A DNA stretch of 64,000 nucleotides from an uncultured Clostridium sp. (GCA_948436975.1 CAOJJB010000004.1:48858-112857); one strand, 5' to 3'; numbered from the stretch's first letter, positions 44,307 through 52,571 are shown. A program made the numbers and translations. The notes: generated by a model from the letters alone, not told the origin.

Positions 44307-44909
44307 TTAATTTCTTTTATCTAATATTCCATCTATTAATCCATATTTTAGTGCTTCTTCTGCTGTCATATAATTATCTCTTTCTGTATCTTTTTCTATT
44401 GTTTCTAATTTTTGACCTGTTCTTTCACTTAATAATTTATTTAATTTTTCTCTAGTTTTAACCATATGATCTGCATGAATTTTAATTTCTGTTGTTTGAC
44501 CAGAAAGTCCTCCACCAGCAATTAATGGTTGATGTATTAATATTTCTGCATTTGGAGTTGCAAATCTTCTTCCTTTTTCTCCTGATGCTAATAATACAGC
44601 TCCCATACTTGCTGCCATTCCAACACATATTGTAGATACAGGACATTTTATATAATTTATTGTATCTACTATTGACATTCCATCTGTAATTGATCCTCCT
44701 GGACTATTTATATATAAACTAATTTCTTTATCAGGATCTTCTGATTCTAAAAATAAAAGTTGCGCTACTACTAAGCTTGCTGATGCTTGATTTACATCTT
44801 CTGCTAAAAATATTATTCTATCTTTTAATAATCTTGAAAATATGTCATATGATCTTTCTCCTCTACTTGTTTGTTCAATAACATATGGTACTAAACTATT
44901 TTCTATCAT
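44307..44909 (-). CDS. clpP: ATP-dependent Clp protease proteolytic subunit
   Basis: A 200-residue serine protease of normal length: catalytic Ser in [14 protein letters not shown], His in [15 protein letters not shown], Asp in [19 protein letters not shown]. It forms the tetradecameric chamber used by ClpX. Order tig-clpP-clpX is conserved in Clostridia. No CtsR box is visible upstream. Confidence 0.97.
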   Translation of the reverse strand: MIENSLVPYVIEQTSRGERSYDIFSRLLKDRIIFLAEDVNQASASLVVAQLLFLESEDPDKEISLYINSPGGSITDGMSIVDTINYIKCPVSTICVGMAASMGAVLLASGEKGRRFATPNAEILIHQPLIAGGGLSGQTTEIKIHADHMVKTREKLNKLLSERTGQKLETIEKDTERDNYMTAEEALKYGLIDGILDKRN

Positions 44910-45078
44910 TTTAATCTTCCTTTCTCTTTTTTTATTTAATTATTTATAATGCTTTATTCTACATTTACCTACTATATACTAAATAGATTTTTTTTTCAAT
45001 ACATTTGTTATAAAATTTCATATATTTAAACCTTATAATTCGTCTTTTTTTGACATTATTAATCATAAATAAATTTTA

Positions 45079-45106
45079 AGGCTTTAATTTTAAAAAATTA
45101 AAGCCT
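45079..45106. terminator. Hairpin between tig and clpP
   Basis: AGGCTTTAATTTT / AAAATTAAAGCCT stem with a tiny loop. It separates tig from clpP-clpX; the T-rich run is better on the plus strand, so strength for tig is uncertain. Confidence 0.65.
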
Positions 45107-45121
45107 CTTTTATATTATAAT

Positions 45122-46537
45122 CTATTTAGTTTTCTTCTTTGTTTCCTTTTTATCGTCTTTGCTTTCTTTTTCTGCTTTTTCTTCTTTTTTTGTTGTTTTC
45201 TTAGTTGAAGTTTTCTTTGTTTCTTTTACTTCTTTTTCTGCTTTTTCTTCAACTGTTTTAACTTTTGCATTATCTATTATTAAATTAATTGCTTTTTCAG
45301 ATTTTATATTTTCTTTTATATGTTCAATTAAATTTTCATTATTTTTTAGATCTTCTTCTTTTCTTCCATAGCTTGTAGCTAATTCTGTAATTTTACTTTC
45401 TATTTCTTTTTCTTCTACTTCTATTTTTGCTTCTTTACAAACTGCTTCTAATACTAATCTCATTTTTAAAGATTCTTTTGCTGGTTCTTCACTTTCTTTT
45501 CTGTAATCTTCTTTAGTTTTTCCAAGCATTTGTAAATATTGATCTAATGTAATTCCTTGATATGATAATCTACTGTTCATTTCTTGTTCCATATTGTCTA
45601 TTTCAAGTTCTACCATTCCATTTGGTATTTCTACTTCTGAAATTTCTGCTACTGCTTTAACTGCTTTTTCTTCTAATTCTGCTTTTGTTCTTTCTTCATT
45701 TTGCTTTTCTTTTTTATTTTTTATATCTGATTTTAATTCTTTTAATGTATCAAATTCACTAACATCTTTAGCAAATTCATCATCTATTTTTGGTAATTCT
45801 TTTGCTTTTATTTCATGAAGTGTTACTTTAAATACTGCATCTTTTCCTGCTAAATCTTTTGAAAAATATTCGTCTGGAAATTTTACTTTAATATCTTTTA
45901 CTTCTTCATTTTTCATTCCAATTACTTGATCTTCAAATCCTGGTATAAAAGTATTACTTCCTAATTCTAATTCATGATTTTCTGCTTTTCCACCTTCAAA
46001 TTCAACTCCATCTACTGTTCCTACAAAATCTATAACTACTGTGTTTCCTTTTTCAGCTGGTTTTCCTTCTACTGTTATCATTCTACTATTTCGTTCAGCC
46101 ATTTTATTTACTTCTTCTTCTATATCTTTATCTGTAACTTTATATTCAACTTTTTCTAATGAAATTCCTTTATATTTTCCTAATTTTACTTCTGGTTTTA
46201 CAGATACTATTGCTGTAAATATTAATTCTTTTCCTTTTTCCATTTGTTTTATATCTATTTGTGGTTTGCTTACAACGTCTAGTTTTTCTGTTTTTATTGC
46301 TTCATCATATATTTTTGGTACTATTTCATTAAAAGCATCTTCATAAAATATTTCACTTCCATAATATTTTTCTACTATATTTATTGGTGCTTTCCCTTTT
46401 CTAAATCCTGGTATATTAAAATATTTTGCGTTTTTATTAAATACTTTTTTTATTCCTTCGTCAAATACTTTTGATTCAATTGTAAATTCTAATTTTAATT
46501 CATTTTTATTTTCTGTGTTTTCTACTTTTACACTCAT
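45122..46537 (-). CDS. tig: Trigger factor (ribosome-associated chaperone)
   Basis: A 471-residue protein. The N-terminal ribosome-binding domain carries the signature FNIPGFRKGKAPINIVEKYY (about 37-56), the FKBP-like PPIase domain follows (about 155-240, KGNTVVIDFVGTVDGVEFEG), then a long helical C-domain. A Lys/Glu/Thr-rich tail of about 45 residues (TKKTSTKKTTKKEEKAEK) exceeds the usual length and may bind nucleic acid or ribosome. Encoded upstream of clpP-clpX, as is common. Confidence 0.96.
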   Translation of the reverse strand: MSVKVENTENKNELKLEFTIESKVFDEGIKKVFNKNAKYFNIPGFRKGKAPINIVEKYYGSEIFYEDAFNEIVPKIYDEAIKTEKLDVVSKPQIDIKQMEKGKELIFTAIVSVKPEVKLGKYKGISLEKVEYKVTDKDIEEEVNKMAERNSRMITVEGKPAEKGNTVVIDFVGTVDGVEFEGGKAENHELELGSNTFIPGFEDQVIGMKNEEVKDIKVKFPDEYFSKDLAGKDAVFKVTLHEIKAKELPKIDDEFAKDVSEFDTLKELKSDIKNKKEKQNEERTKAELEEKAVKAVAEISEVEIPNGMVELEIDNMEQEMNSRLSYQGITLDQYLQMLGKTKEDYRKESEEPAKESLKMRLVLEAVCKEAKIEVEEKEIESKITELATSYGRKEEDLKNNENLIEHIKENIKSEKAINLIIDNAKVKTVEEKAEKEVKETKKTSTKKTTKKEEKAEKESKDDKKETKKKTK

Positions 46538-46693
46538 TTTATTTCCTCCATCTTCTTTCTATTTTACAAATAGCTTATACATTATATCACAGCATAAATA
46601 AAAATCAAGTATTTTTTAGCAATTCTTAGTAAATGCAAGTTTTTGTGTATTCATATGGTTATTATTCTATAATAATAAATTTTCATTATATAA

Positions 46694-46740
46694 TAAAAGA
46701 TAGTAAAATTTCAAAAATATTTTCATTTTACTATCTTTTA
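46694..46740 (-). terminator. Hairpin terminator of pfkA
   Basis: Perfect 16-base arms TAAAAGATAGTAAAAT / ATTTTACTATCTTTTA with a 15-base loop, just after the pfkA stop. Confidence 0.8.
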
Positions 46741-46748
46741 AACTTATA

Positions 46749-47897
46749 TTAATCTCCTAAACAAATTCCTAAATCTCTTGCTATTTTTATCAAATCATTA
46801 TCCATTTGAATTTTTCTTATATTGCTTTCTTTTGTGTTACCAGACGCTGCTCCTACTACTTTATTATTTCCAACTACATCTTCTAAAGAAACATGTCCCA
46901 TATGTCCATTTTTATAAGTTACTAATACATTAAATATTCCTTGCATTGCAAGTTCCATTGCTTTGCAACCATATTTTGTTGAAAGTATTCTATCAAATGC
47001 TGATGGTGTACCTCCTCTTTGTACATACCCTAATACTGTATTTCTAGATACCATTCCTGTTAGTTCTTCTAATTCAGTTGCTAGTTTTTCTCCAACTCCA
47101 CCTAATCTTATATTATCTAGTCCTGATCCATCATTTAAAGTTTTCTTTACTGTAAGTGTTCCATCTTTTGGCATTGCTCCTTCTGATGTTACTACTATTG
47201 TAAATTCTTTTCCTCTAGCTCTTCTTTCATTAATTTTATCTACTACTTTATTAATATCATATGGGATTTCTGGTATTAACGCTACATCTGCTCCTCCTGC
47301 TATTGCTGATTCTAATGCTAACCATCCTGCATATCTTCCCATAACTTCTAATACCATTATTCTATGATGTGCTTCTGCAGTAGTGTGTAATCTATCTAGT
47401 GCTTCTGCTGCAACTGATACTGCTGTATTATATCCGAAAGTTGCATCTGTATGTGCAACATCATTATCTATTGTTTTTGGTACTCCTATACAGTTTACTC
47501 CTTTTAATGAAAAATCTCTACTTGATTTTTGGGTTCCATCTCCACCTAATGTAAATATACAATCAAATCCTGCATTTTTTATATTTTGTACACATATATC
47601 TGACATATCTTTATATTCTACTGTTCCATCTTCTTTTGTTACTTTATAATTAAATACATTTGTACTATTAGATGTTCCTATTATTGTTCCTCCTTTTGTT
47701 AATAAACCAGATGCATTTCCTTGCAAGTCTAATTTTACATAGTCATTATTTAATAATCCTTTATACCCTTCTATAAATCCATAACATTCTACCCCATAAG
47801 TTCTACCTGTTTTTACTATTGCTCTTATTACTGCATTTAATCCAGGTGCATCTCCTCCATTAGTTAATATAGCAACTTTTTTTACTTTTGATTCCAT
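46749..47897 (-). CDS. pfkA: 6-phosphofructokinase (group III-like)
   Basis: A protein of 382 residues from the ATG at 47897, chosen because GGGGGAA lies 6-7 bases upstream; an upstream in-frame ATG at 47948 has no ribosome site. Motifs: TNGGDAPGLNAVIRA, GGDGTQKSS (118-126), PKTIDND (140-146), MGRYAGWLA. The residue after GGD is Gly (like ATP enzymes, E. coli Gly104), but the residue before TIDND is Lys (like PPi enzymes, E. coli Gly124). This mixed signature occurs in a divergent PFK group, so the phosphoryl donor is uncertain. It commits fructose-6-phosphate to glycolysis. Confidence 0.93.
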   Translation of the reverse strand: MESKVKKVAILTNGGDAPGLNAVIRAIVKTGRTYGVECYGFIEGYKGLLNNDYVKLDLQGNASGLLTKGGTIIGTSNSTNVFNYKVTKEDGTVEYKDMSDICVQNIKNAGFDCIFTLGGDGTQKSSRDFSLKGVNCIGVPKTIDNDVAHTDATFGYNTAVSVAAEALDRLHTTAEAHHRIMVLEVMGRYAGWLALESAIAGGADVALIPEIPYDINKVVDKINERRARGKEFTIVVTSEGAMPKDGTLTVKKTLNDGSGLDNIRLGGVGEKLATELEELTGMVSRNTVLGYVQRGGTPSAFDRILSTKYGCKAMELAMQGIFNVLVTYKNGHMGHVSLEDVVGNNKVVGAASGNTKESNIRKIQMDNDLIKIARDLGICLGD

Positions 47898-48024
47898 TCT
47901 ATATTCCCCCTGTTTATTTTCTTTATATATTGTTTTTATTATATACATTTTCTAAATATAATACAAGCATTTTTTTAAATTTATAATTTTCAAGAATATA
48001 TTTGAAATACAAGTATATAATTTA

Positions 48025-48091
48025 ATATCTAATTTTTTTAGATATATTTTTTAAGGAGGTTCTGTTTAATTTATAACAGATAAATATAATT
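48025..48091 (+). promoter_or_regulatory. dacF leader with hairpin between ribosome site and ATG
   Basis: AAGGAGGT (48053-48060) lies 31 bases before the ATG at 48092. Between them TCTGTT (48061-48066) can pair with AACAGA (48075-48080). Folding this 20-base hairpin leaves an effective spacing of 11 bases. A second hairpin, ATATCTAA / TAGATAT with T6 after it, lies just upstream and could attenuate transcription. Confidence 0.5.
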
Positions 48092-49305
48092 ATGAAAAAC
48101 AAATTTATTTATTCATTTATAATATTATTTATTTTAATACTAGTTTCTACATCTTCTCTAGCTTTTTTTATTCCTACTTGGTCAGAATTAGATACAGCTG
48201 AAGTTAATGCAAATACTACTACTGAAAATTTTTTAAATTTAGAATCTGAAAGTGCAATTTTAATTGAGCAAACAACACGGTGAAATTCTTTTTGAAAAAA
48301 GTTCTCATGAAAAACTAAGACCAGCTAGTGTAACTAAGGTAATGTCTATTCTTTTAATTATGGAAGCTTTAGATAGAGGTGATATTACTTTAGAAACACA
48401 AATACCTTGTAGTGAAAAAGCTTCATCAATGGGTGGATCTCAAATTTGGCTAGATAGTACAGAATCTTTATCAGTACATGAAATGCTTAAAGCCATTTGT
48501 GTTGTTAGTGCAAATGATTGTACTGTTGCTATGGCTGAATATCTAGCTGGAAGTGAAGAACTTTTTGTACAAAAAATGAATGATAGAGCAAGAGAACTTG
48601 GTATGAATGATACTACATTTAAAAACTGTCATGGTATTGATGAGGATGGACATTTGACTTCTAGTTATGATATTAGTTTAATGTCTAGAGAATTATTACA
48701 AAATCACCCTAGTATTACTAACTATACAACCATTTGGATGGATAATCTTCGTGATGGTCAATCTGAATTAGTTAATACTAACAAACTTATAAGAACTTAT
48801 GAAGGTGCAACTGGGTTGAAAACTGGCTCTACTTCTTTAGCTTTATACAATTTATCTGCTAGTGCAACTAGAGATAACCTATCTTTAATTGCAGTTGTTT
48901 TAAGAGCACCTACTCCTAAAATTCGTTTTTCAGAGGCTAAATTGCTATTAGATTATGGATTTAGTTCTTATAATTTTAAGAAAATTGCTACTCAAGGTGA
49001 TGTTCTTCAAAGTATAAATGTTAATAAAGGTACTCAAAGTACCACTAATATTGTATTTGAAAATGATAGTGGTGTTTTAGTAAAAAAGAATAGCTCTTCT
49101 GAAATTAGGCAAGAATTAATTTTAAATGAGAATATTGAAGCACCTATTAATTGTGGAGATGTTTTACGGTACTATGAATTATTATATAGATGATAAACTT
49201 ATAACTTCTGTAAATTTAGTTTCTGATAGTGAAATAAGTAAAAAGACTCTTTTAAATACTTTTAATTATATTGCTACTAATTGGCTTAATTTATTAAGAG
49301 ATTAA
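48092..49305 (+). CDS. dacF: D-alanyl-D-alanine carboxypeptidase needing two +1 frameshifts at CGG
   Basis: Three frames join into one 403-residue DacF-type penicillin-binding protein. Frame 0 (48092-48277) gives the signal peptide and start of the domain (SESAILIEQTT). CGG at 48278-48280 is followed at once by TGA. Skipping the C gives GEILFEKSSHEKLRPASVTK, with the SxxK motif in SVTK, SAND and the KTG of LKTGSTS. At 49167-49169 a second CGG leads in frame to a stop at 49191; skipping its C gives GTMNYYIDDKLITSVNLVSD and the normal C-terminal anchor, ending at 49305. All active-site motifs are intact, unlike in a decaying gene. It trims the terminal D-Ala of peptidoglycan peptides. Without frameshifting, only an exported 63-residue fragment would be made. 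Confidence 0.85.
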
Positions 49306-49315
49306 AATCAAAAAA

Positions 49316-49358
49316 CAGGATCAATGGCAAAATATCTGCTATTAATCCTGCTTTTTTT
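49316..49358 (+). terminator. Hairpin terminator of dacF
   Basis: CAGGATCAATGGCA pairs with TGCTATTAATCCTG (two mismatches), followed by CT7, just after the extended dacF stop at 49303-49305. Its position supports 49305 as the real gene end. Confidence 0.75.
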
Positions 49359-49453
49359 ATTCCTCACATGGAATTTTCCCTCCTACTTCTCAATACAGTA
49401 AAAAAGGAACTGGTGTCCATATCCCACAATGAGGGCATCTTTGTCCTGTAAAA
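49357..49453 (-). pseudogene. Possible zinc-ribbon gene remnant
   Basis: On the minus strand a short frame reads GQRCPHCGIWTPVPFLLY, a stop, then EVGGKIPCEE and a stop. The CPHC pair and richer G+C suggest a fragment of a foreign zinc-ribbon gene. There is no start codon with a ribosome site. Too short to assign. Confidence 0.3.
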
Positions 49454-49459
49454 TATATA

Positions 49460-49523
49460 AAAAGTCTAGAATTTGAAATACATTTTATATTATAATAAAA
49501 TACATTTCAAATCCTAGACTTTT
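49460..49523 (-). terminator. Long hairpin after rpmE
   Basis: About 29-base arms (AAAAGTCTAGAATTTGAAAT.. with its complement) with three mismatches and a 6-base loop. Unusually long for a terminator; it could be a small palindromic element used as one. Confidence 0.65.
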
Positions 49524-49556
49524 ATTGCGCAATAAATTTTATTTTAGTTTGCCTTT

Positions 49557-49757
49557 CTAAGCAAGACCATATTTTTTCTTGAATTTATCTGCTCTACCAC
49601 CTGTTGTATTTTGCTTTAAGCTTCCTGTCCAATATGGATGACATTTTGAACAAACATCAACTTTCATTTCTGGTTTTGTTGAATTTGTTTCTATTACATT
49701 TCCACATGCACATATTATCTTAGAAGCCACATAATTTGGTTGTATATCTTTTTTCAT
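49557..49757 (-). CDS. rpmE: 50S ribosomal protein L31, zinc-binding form
   Basis: A protein of 66 residues from the ATG at 49757, preferred because AGAGG lies 7 bases upstream (a longer frame from 49778 has no ribosome site). Zinc ligands: Cys of CACGNV and the CSKCHPYWTG motif. This is the zinc-containing L31 expressed in zinc-replete cells. The family-typical C-terminus GGRADKFKKKYG is present. It ends at a long hairpin. Confidence 0.96.
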   Translation of the reverse strand: MKKDIQPNYVASKIICACGNVIETNSTKPEMKVDVCSKCHPYWTGSLKQNTTGGRADKFKKKYGLA

Positions 49758-49833
49758 GTAATTCACCTCTTTCTTCATTTTTAAAACAATCTTGTATATG
49801 ATATCATATTATTTTTTTCTTTTCAAGTATTTT

Positions 49834-50154
49834 TTAAAATGTTACTTTAAAATCTGTATATTTATATGTTTTATTTTCTTCCTTTGTTTGTTCTACATCA
49901 TTTTCATCACTATTTTTCTCTATATCTTCTTGTTTTTTCTCTTCATTTTTATAATTATTATCTATATTATTTACATTATTTAAATTTTTTGAATTTTCAT
50001 CTTTTTTTATAGCATCTAAAACAGTATTTCCATCATTAGCTCTTTTTAAATTACTTTCTAAAGAATGTCTATTTACTAGTTTTATCATTAAATTAAATAT
50101 ACAAGCTATAATACATACTGCTAGTAAAACTTTTTTCCAAATTTTAGGTAGCAT
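49834..50154 (-). CDS. Small membrane-anchored acidic protein, unknown
   Basis: A 106-residue protein with a short basic start, one membrane helix (about 8-26), then a hydrophilic, Asn/Glu/Lys-rich, probably disordered region. It ends in a more ordered KTYKYTDFKVTF. I do not recognise a family. It is a single gene upstream of rpmE, with a GGAG ribosome site. Confidence 0.6.
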   Translation of the reverse strand: MLPKIWKKVLLAVCIIACIFNLMIKLVNRHSLESNLKRANDGNTVLDAIKKDENSKNLNNVNNIDNNYKNEEKKQEDIEKNSDENDVEQTKEENKTYKYTDFKVTF

Positions 50155-50345
50155 ATATTTCTCCTCTCATTATTTCTAGTACCTCTATCTTTTTTATTAT
50201 ACTATATTTTTGTAAAAAGTCAATCTTTTTTTGATTTATGTAAACATCATTATTAATATTTTTTAAAATTTTACTTGTTTTTTTTATAAATATATGTTAG
50301 ACTATTAAATAGTCAGTTTATTAATTTAATGGAGGTGCGTTAGAT

Positions 50346-50546
50346 ATGGCAAAATGTGTAATTTGTGGAAAAGAAACTAGCTTTGGAAAACAACTTAGTA
50401 TCACTCGTTCACATATAAGTAAAAGAACAACTAGAACTGTAAAACCAAATTTAAGAAGAGTAAAAGCAATTATAGATGGAGAAGTAAAAAGAGTTTCAGT
50501 ATGTTCAAAATGTTTACGTTCTGGAAAAGTTAAAAGAGCAGTTTAA
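50346..50546 (+). CDS. rpmB: 50S ribosomal protein L28
   Basis: A 66-residue protein with zinc-binding cysteines in CVICGKET and CSKCLRSGKV, a basic core TTRTVKPNLRRVKAIIDGE, and usual length. A GGAGG ribosome site lies upstream of the ATG. It is divergent from the acidic protein gene at 49834 and convergent with the tiny spoVM gene. Confidence 0.97.
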   Translation: MAKCVICGKETSFGKQLSITRSHISKRTTRTVKPNLRRVKAIIDGEVKRVSVCSKCLRSGKVKRAV

Positions 50547-50558
50547 TTTTATAAAAAT

Positions 50559-50620
50559 AAAATGAGGTATGTAAATTTGTTTAAAAATTTATTTGAATGA
50601 ATTTACATGCCTCATTTTTT
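50559..50620. terminator. Hairpin terminator between rpmB and spoVM
   Basis: AAATGAGGTATGTAAATT pairs with AATTTACATGCCTCATTT, with one mismatch, followed by T6. It is shared by convergent genes. Confidence 0.85.
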
Positions 50621-50648
50621 ATTTGCTTTAATTAGCAAACTTTTTTTC

Positions 50649-50726
50649 TTATGTAGATTTTATTCCAAAAATAAACTTAACAAAACCTCTTAAGAATTTT
50701 GGTACTTTTTTAACAACAATTGTCAT
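50649..50726 (-). CDS. spoVM: Stage V sporulation protein M
   Basis: A 25-residue amphipathic peptide. Its core VPKFLRGFVKFIFG matches the SpoVM pattern LPKFLGGIVRAMLG of Bacillus, including the helix-breaking Pro that lets it read the convex forespore membrane. AGGAGG lies 6 bases before the ATG. In Bacillus spoVM also neighbours rpmB, so synteny supports the call. SpoVM anchors SpoIVA to start spore-coat assembly, so the organism likely makes endospores. Confidence 0.85.
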   Translation of the reverse strand: MTIVVKKVPKFLRGFVKFIFGIKST

Positions 50727-50736
50727 ATTATTCCTC

Positions 50737-50892
50737 CTATTTACCTAGTAAAAATTTTATGCCTCCTACTAGTAATCCTACTCCCATAATGAATATCCAG
50801 GCAACTGGAGGAAGAAATAATACTAATAATATCCCTATTCCTAGTCCCATTAATATTCCACATATTAACTTTTTAAACTTGCAAAAAAACAT
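50737..50892 (-). CDS. Small membrane protein upstream of spoVM
   Basis: A 51-residue protein with basic start FFCKFKKLICG and two hydrophobic stretches (about 10-27 and 28-50) around Pro-Pro. A perfect AAGGAGG ribosome site lies 6 bases before the ATG. Its TAG stop lies within the spoVM ribosome-site region, so the two genes are co-transcribed. I do not recognise the family; a sporulation role is inferred only from linkage. Confidence 0.7.
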   Translation of the reverse strand: MFFCKFKKLICGILMGLGIGILLVLFLPPVAWIFIMGVGLLVGGIKFLLGK

Positions 50893-51002
50893 TTATACTT
50901 CCTCCTTTTATATATAATATTAAAATTCAACTTATTATGTGATTATCATAATAAAAAAACACTTTAAACTTTTTTAGTTCAAAGTGTTTAAAAATAATTA
51001 GT

Positions 51003-51449
51003 TTATTCTTCATCTTCTTCATCTTCTTCATCTTCTTCATTAATTTCATATTCATATATTTCATGGGAACAATTTGCACAATCTCCATTTAGACATTCTG
51101 AACAATAATCCTCTTCCATTACTGCTCCTCCTACATATGCTATGTCTTCTAATAAGTCTAATGTTTCACATTCACTAAGCAATTCATTATTTACTTTTAT
51201 TTCTAATATCTCAAAATCTTCTACATTTTCTTCTATTTTAAATCTTATTATTACTGTACAGGGCTCATCATCACATATTGCTTCTCCTGTAAAATCTACA
51301 TATACCTGTTTTTCTTCTTTTATTACATTATAATTAATATTATCAAAAAATGATTCGAATAATTCTCCTATTTTAAAGTCTGGTATAGCATTAAATTCAC
51401 CATTACATATTAAACTAATATATTTTTCATCAGTTACATTTTCATTCAT
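51003..51449 (-). CDS. Acidic Cys-containing protein, unknown
   Basis: A 148-residue very acidic protein. Its middle looks like a beta-rich domain (VYVDFTGEAICDDEPCTVII). Near the C-terminus CSECLNGDCANCSH could bind a metal. The end is a low-complexity run of Glu and Asp from a 9-base repeat (51006-51041). It has no signal peptide. I recognise no function. It is transcribed alone or with the PF06541 gene upstream (63-base gap). Confidence 0.6.
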   Translation of the reverse strand: MNENVTDEKYISLICNGEFNAIPDFKIGELFESFFDNINYNVIKEEKQVYVDFTGEAICDDEPCTVIIRFKIEENVEDFEILEIKVNNELLSECETLDLLEDIAYVGGAVMEEDYCSECLNGDCANCSHEIYEYEINEEDEEDEEDEE

Positions 51450-51512
51450 ATAATATCTCCCTTTTTATAATTTCTAAGTATATTAACACAAATAATCCAT
51501 TACTTCAAGCAT

Positions 51513-52571
51513 TTAATCTTTATTTTTATCTTTTATATTTTTTATTTGTAAACTTGGAAATGCTTCCATTAGTCTACTACGTAAAATTGATTTCTTCTTG
51601 AAATTTTCTCTTATTTGTTTTGTTAATTCTTCTGATGTTAATTTTATATTTTCCATAGTATTATCAATTGTATTTTTAGAAAATTCTTGTATAGATTCTT
51701 TTCTATTTTTTATTGCTTTTGCAATAATCTGTTTTTGTTCTTTTTGTTTTAATTCAAATTCGGCTCTTTTTGTTTTTACTTTAGAATTTAATTTTTCCTT
51801 TTCTTTTGATATCTTACTATTTATAATTGCTCTATGTTTATTTACTTTTTCAGCTAATTCTTTTGGAGTTTGTAATATTGTAGTTGATACCTTATTTCTA
51901 GTATATTTTACTTTTCTATAAAACTTTAGTTCTTTAAGTTTTAATCTTCTTCCAAATACTATTACATTTGAACTTGCTTTCATTAAAACTTCTTCTGTTT
52001 TTTCTTTTACTTTTTCTCCAATTTCTTCTGTATTATCTCTATTAGAATATATTTCTCCTTTAAAACTTATTATTATACTAAAGGAAATTATACTATCTAT
52101 TATAAATCCTATGCTTAATATTGTTGTAATTATATGTCTGTATATTTCTGGTATATTTGAGTATATATTTATAAAAAATGGATTTATTAAGCAAAGTATT
52201 GTTGTTCCTGCAATTCCAAATGGTAATAATGTTTCTAGACATATTCTCCCATTTATATTAAATTTTTTGTTATGATAGTCCCACCATCTTGCATTAAATA
52301 ATTTTTCCATAAAATAACTTGTAAGATATTCTAATATTCCACAAATTAATGTTGATAATATAAACAATGCTGGTATATCATTTGTATATTTGTTTAATAA
52401 TATTGTTATTAATATAACTCCTGCACCATATACAGGGCAATATGGACCTATTAAAAATCCTCTATTTACAAACTTCTTTACATTTAGTATTCCTCCAACT
52501 GATTCCATAAACCATCCTGCAAATGAATACGTAAAAAATAATAATATATATAATTCTAAATTTTCTATCAT
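51513..52571 (-). CDS. PF06541-family membrane protein with long cytoplasmic tail
   Basis: A protein of 352 residues from the ATG at 52571 (AAGGAG 6 bases before; a longer frame from 52610 lacks a ribosome site). About six membrane segments fill residues 1-180 with family motifs YSFAGWFMES, GFLIGPYCPVYGAG, GILEYLTSYFMEKLF and WWDYHNKKFNINGRICLE. The remaining 170 residues are a charged, probably coiled-coil cytoplasmic tail (AKAIKNRKESIQEF, for example). The paralogue at 10032-10676 lacks the tail. Function of the family is not established. Confidence 0.8.
   Translation of the reverse strand: MIENLELYILLFFTYSFAGWFMESVGGILNVKKFVNRGFLIGPYCPVYGAGVILITILLNKYTNDIPALFILSTLICGILEYLTSYFMEKLFNARWWDYHNKKFNINGRICLETLLPFGIAGTTILCLINPFFINIYSNIPEIYRHIITTILSIGFIIDSIISFSIIISFKGEIYSNRDNTEEIGEKVKEKTEEVLMKASSNVIVFGRRLKLKELKFYRKVKYTRNKVSTTILQTPKELAEKVNKHRAIINSKISKEKEKLNSKVKTKRAEFELKQKEQKQIIAKAIKNRKESIQEFSKNTIDNTMENIKLTSEELTKQIRENFKKKSILRSRLMEAFPSLQIKNIKDKNKD

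Noticed and set aside
44910-45060. CtsR-type heptad boxes upstream of clpP
   Set aside because: No GGTCAAA-like tandem heptads are present.
51003-51041. Short tandem repeat of TTCATCTTC units as a CRISPR-like or regulatory array
   Set aside because: It is in frame and simply encodes the Glu/Asp tail of the acidic protein.
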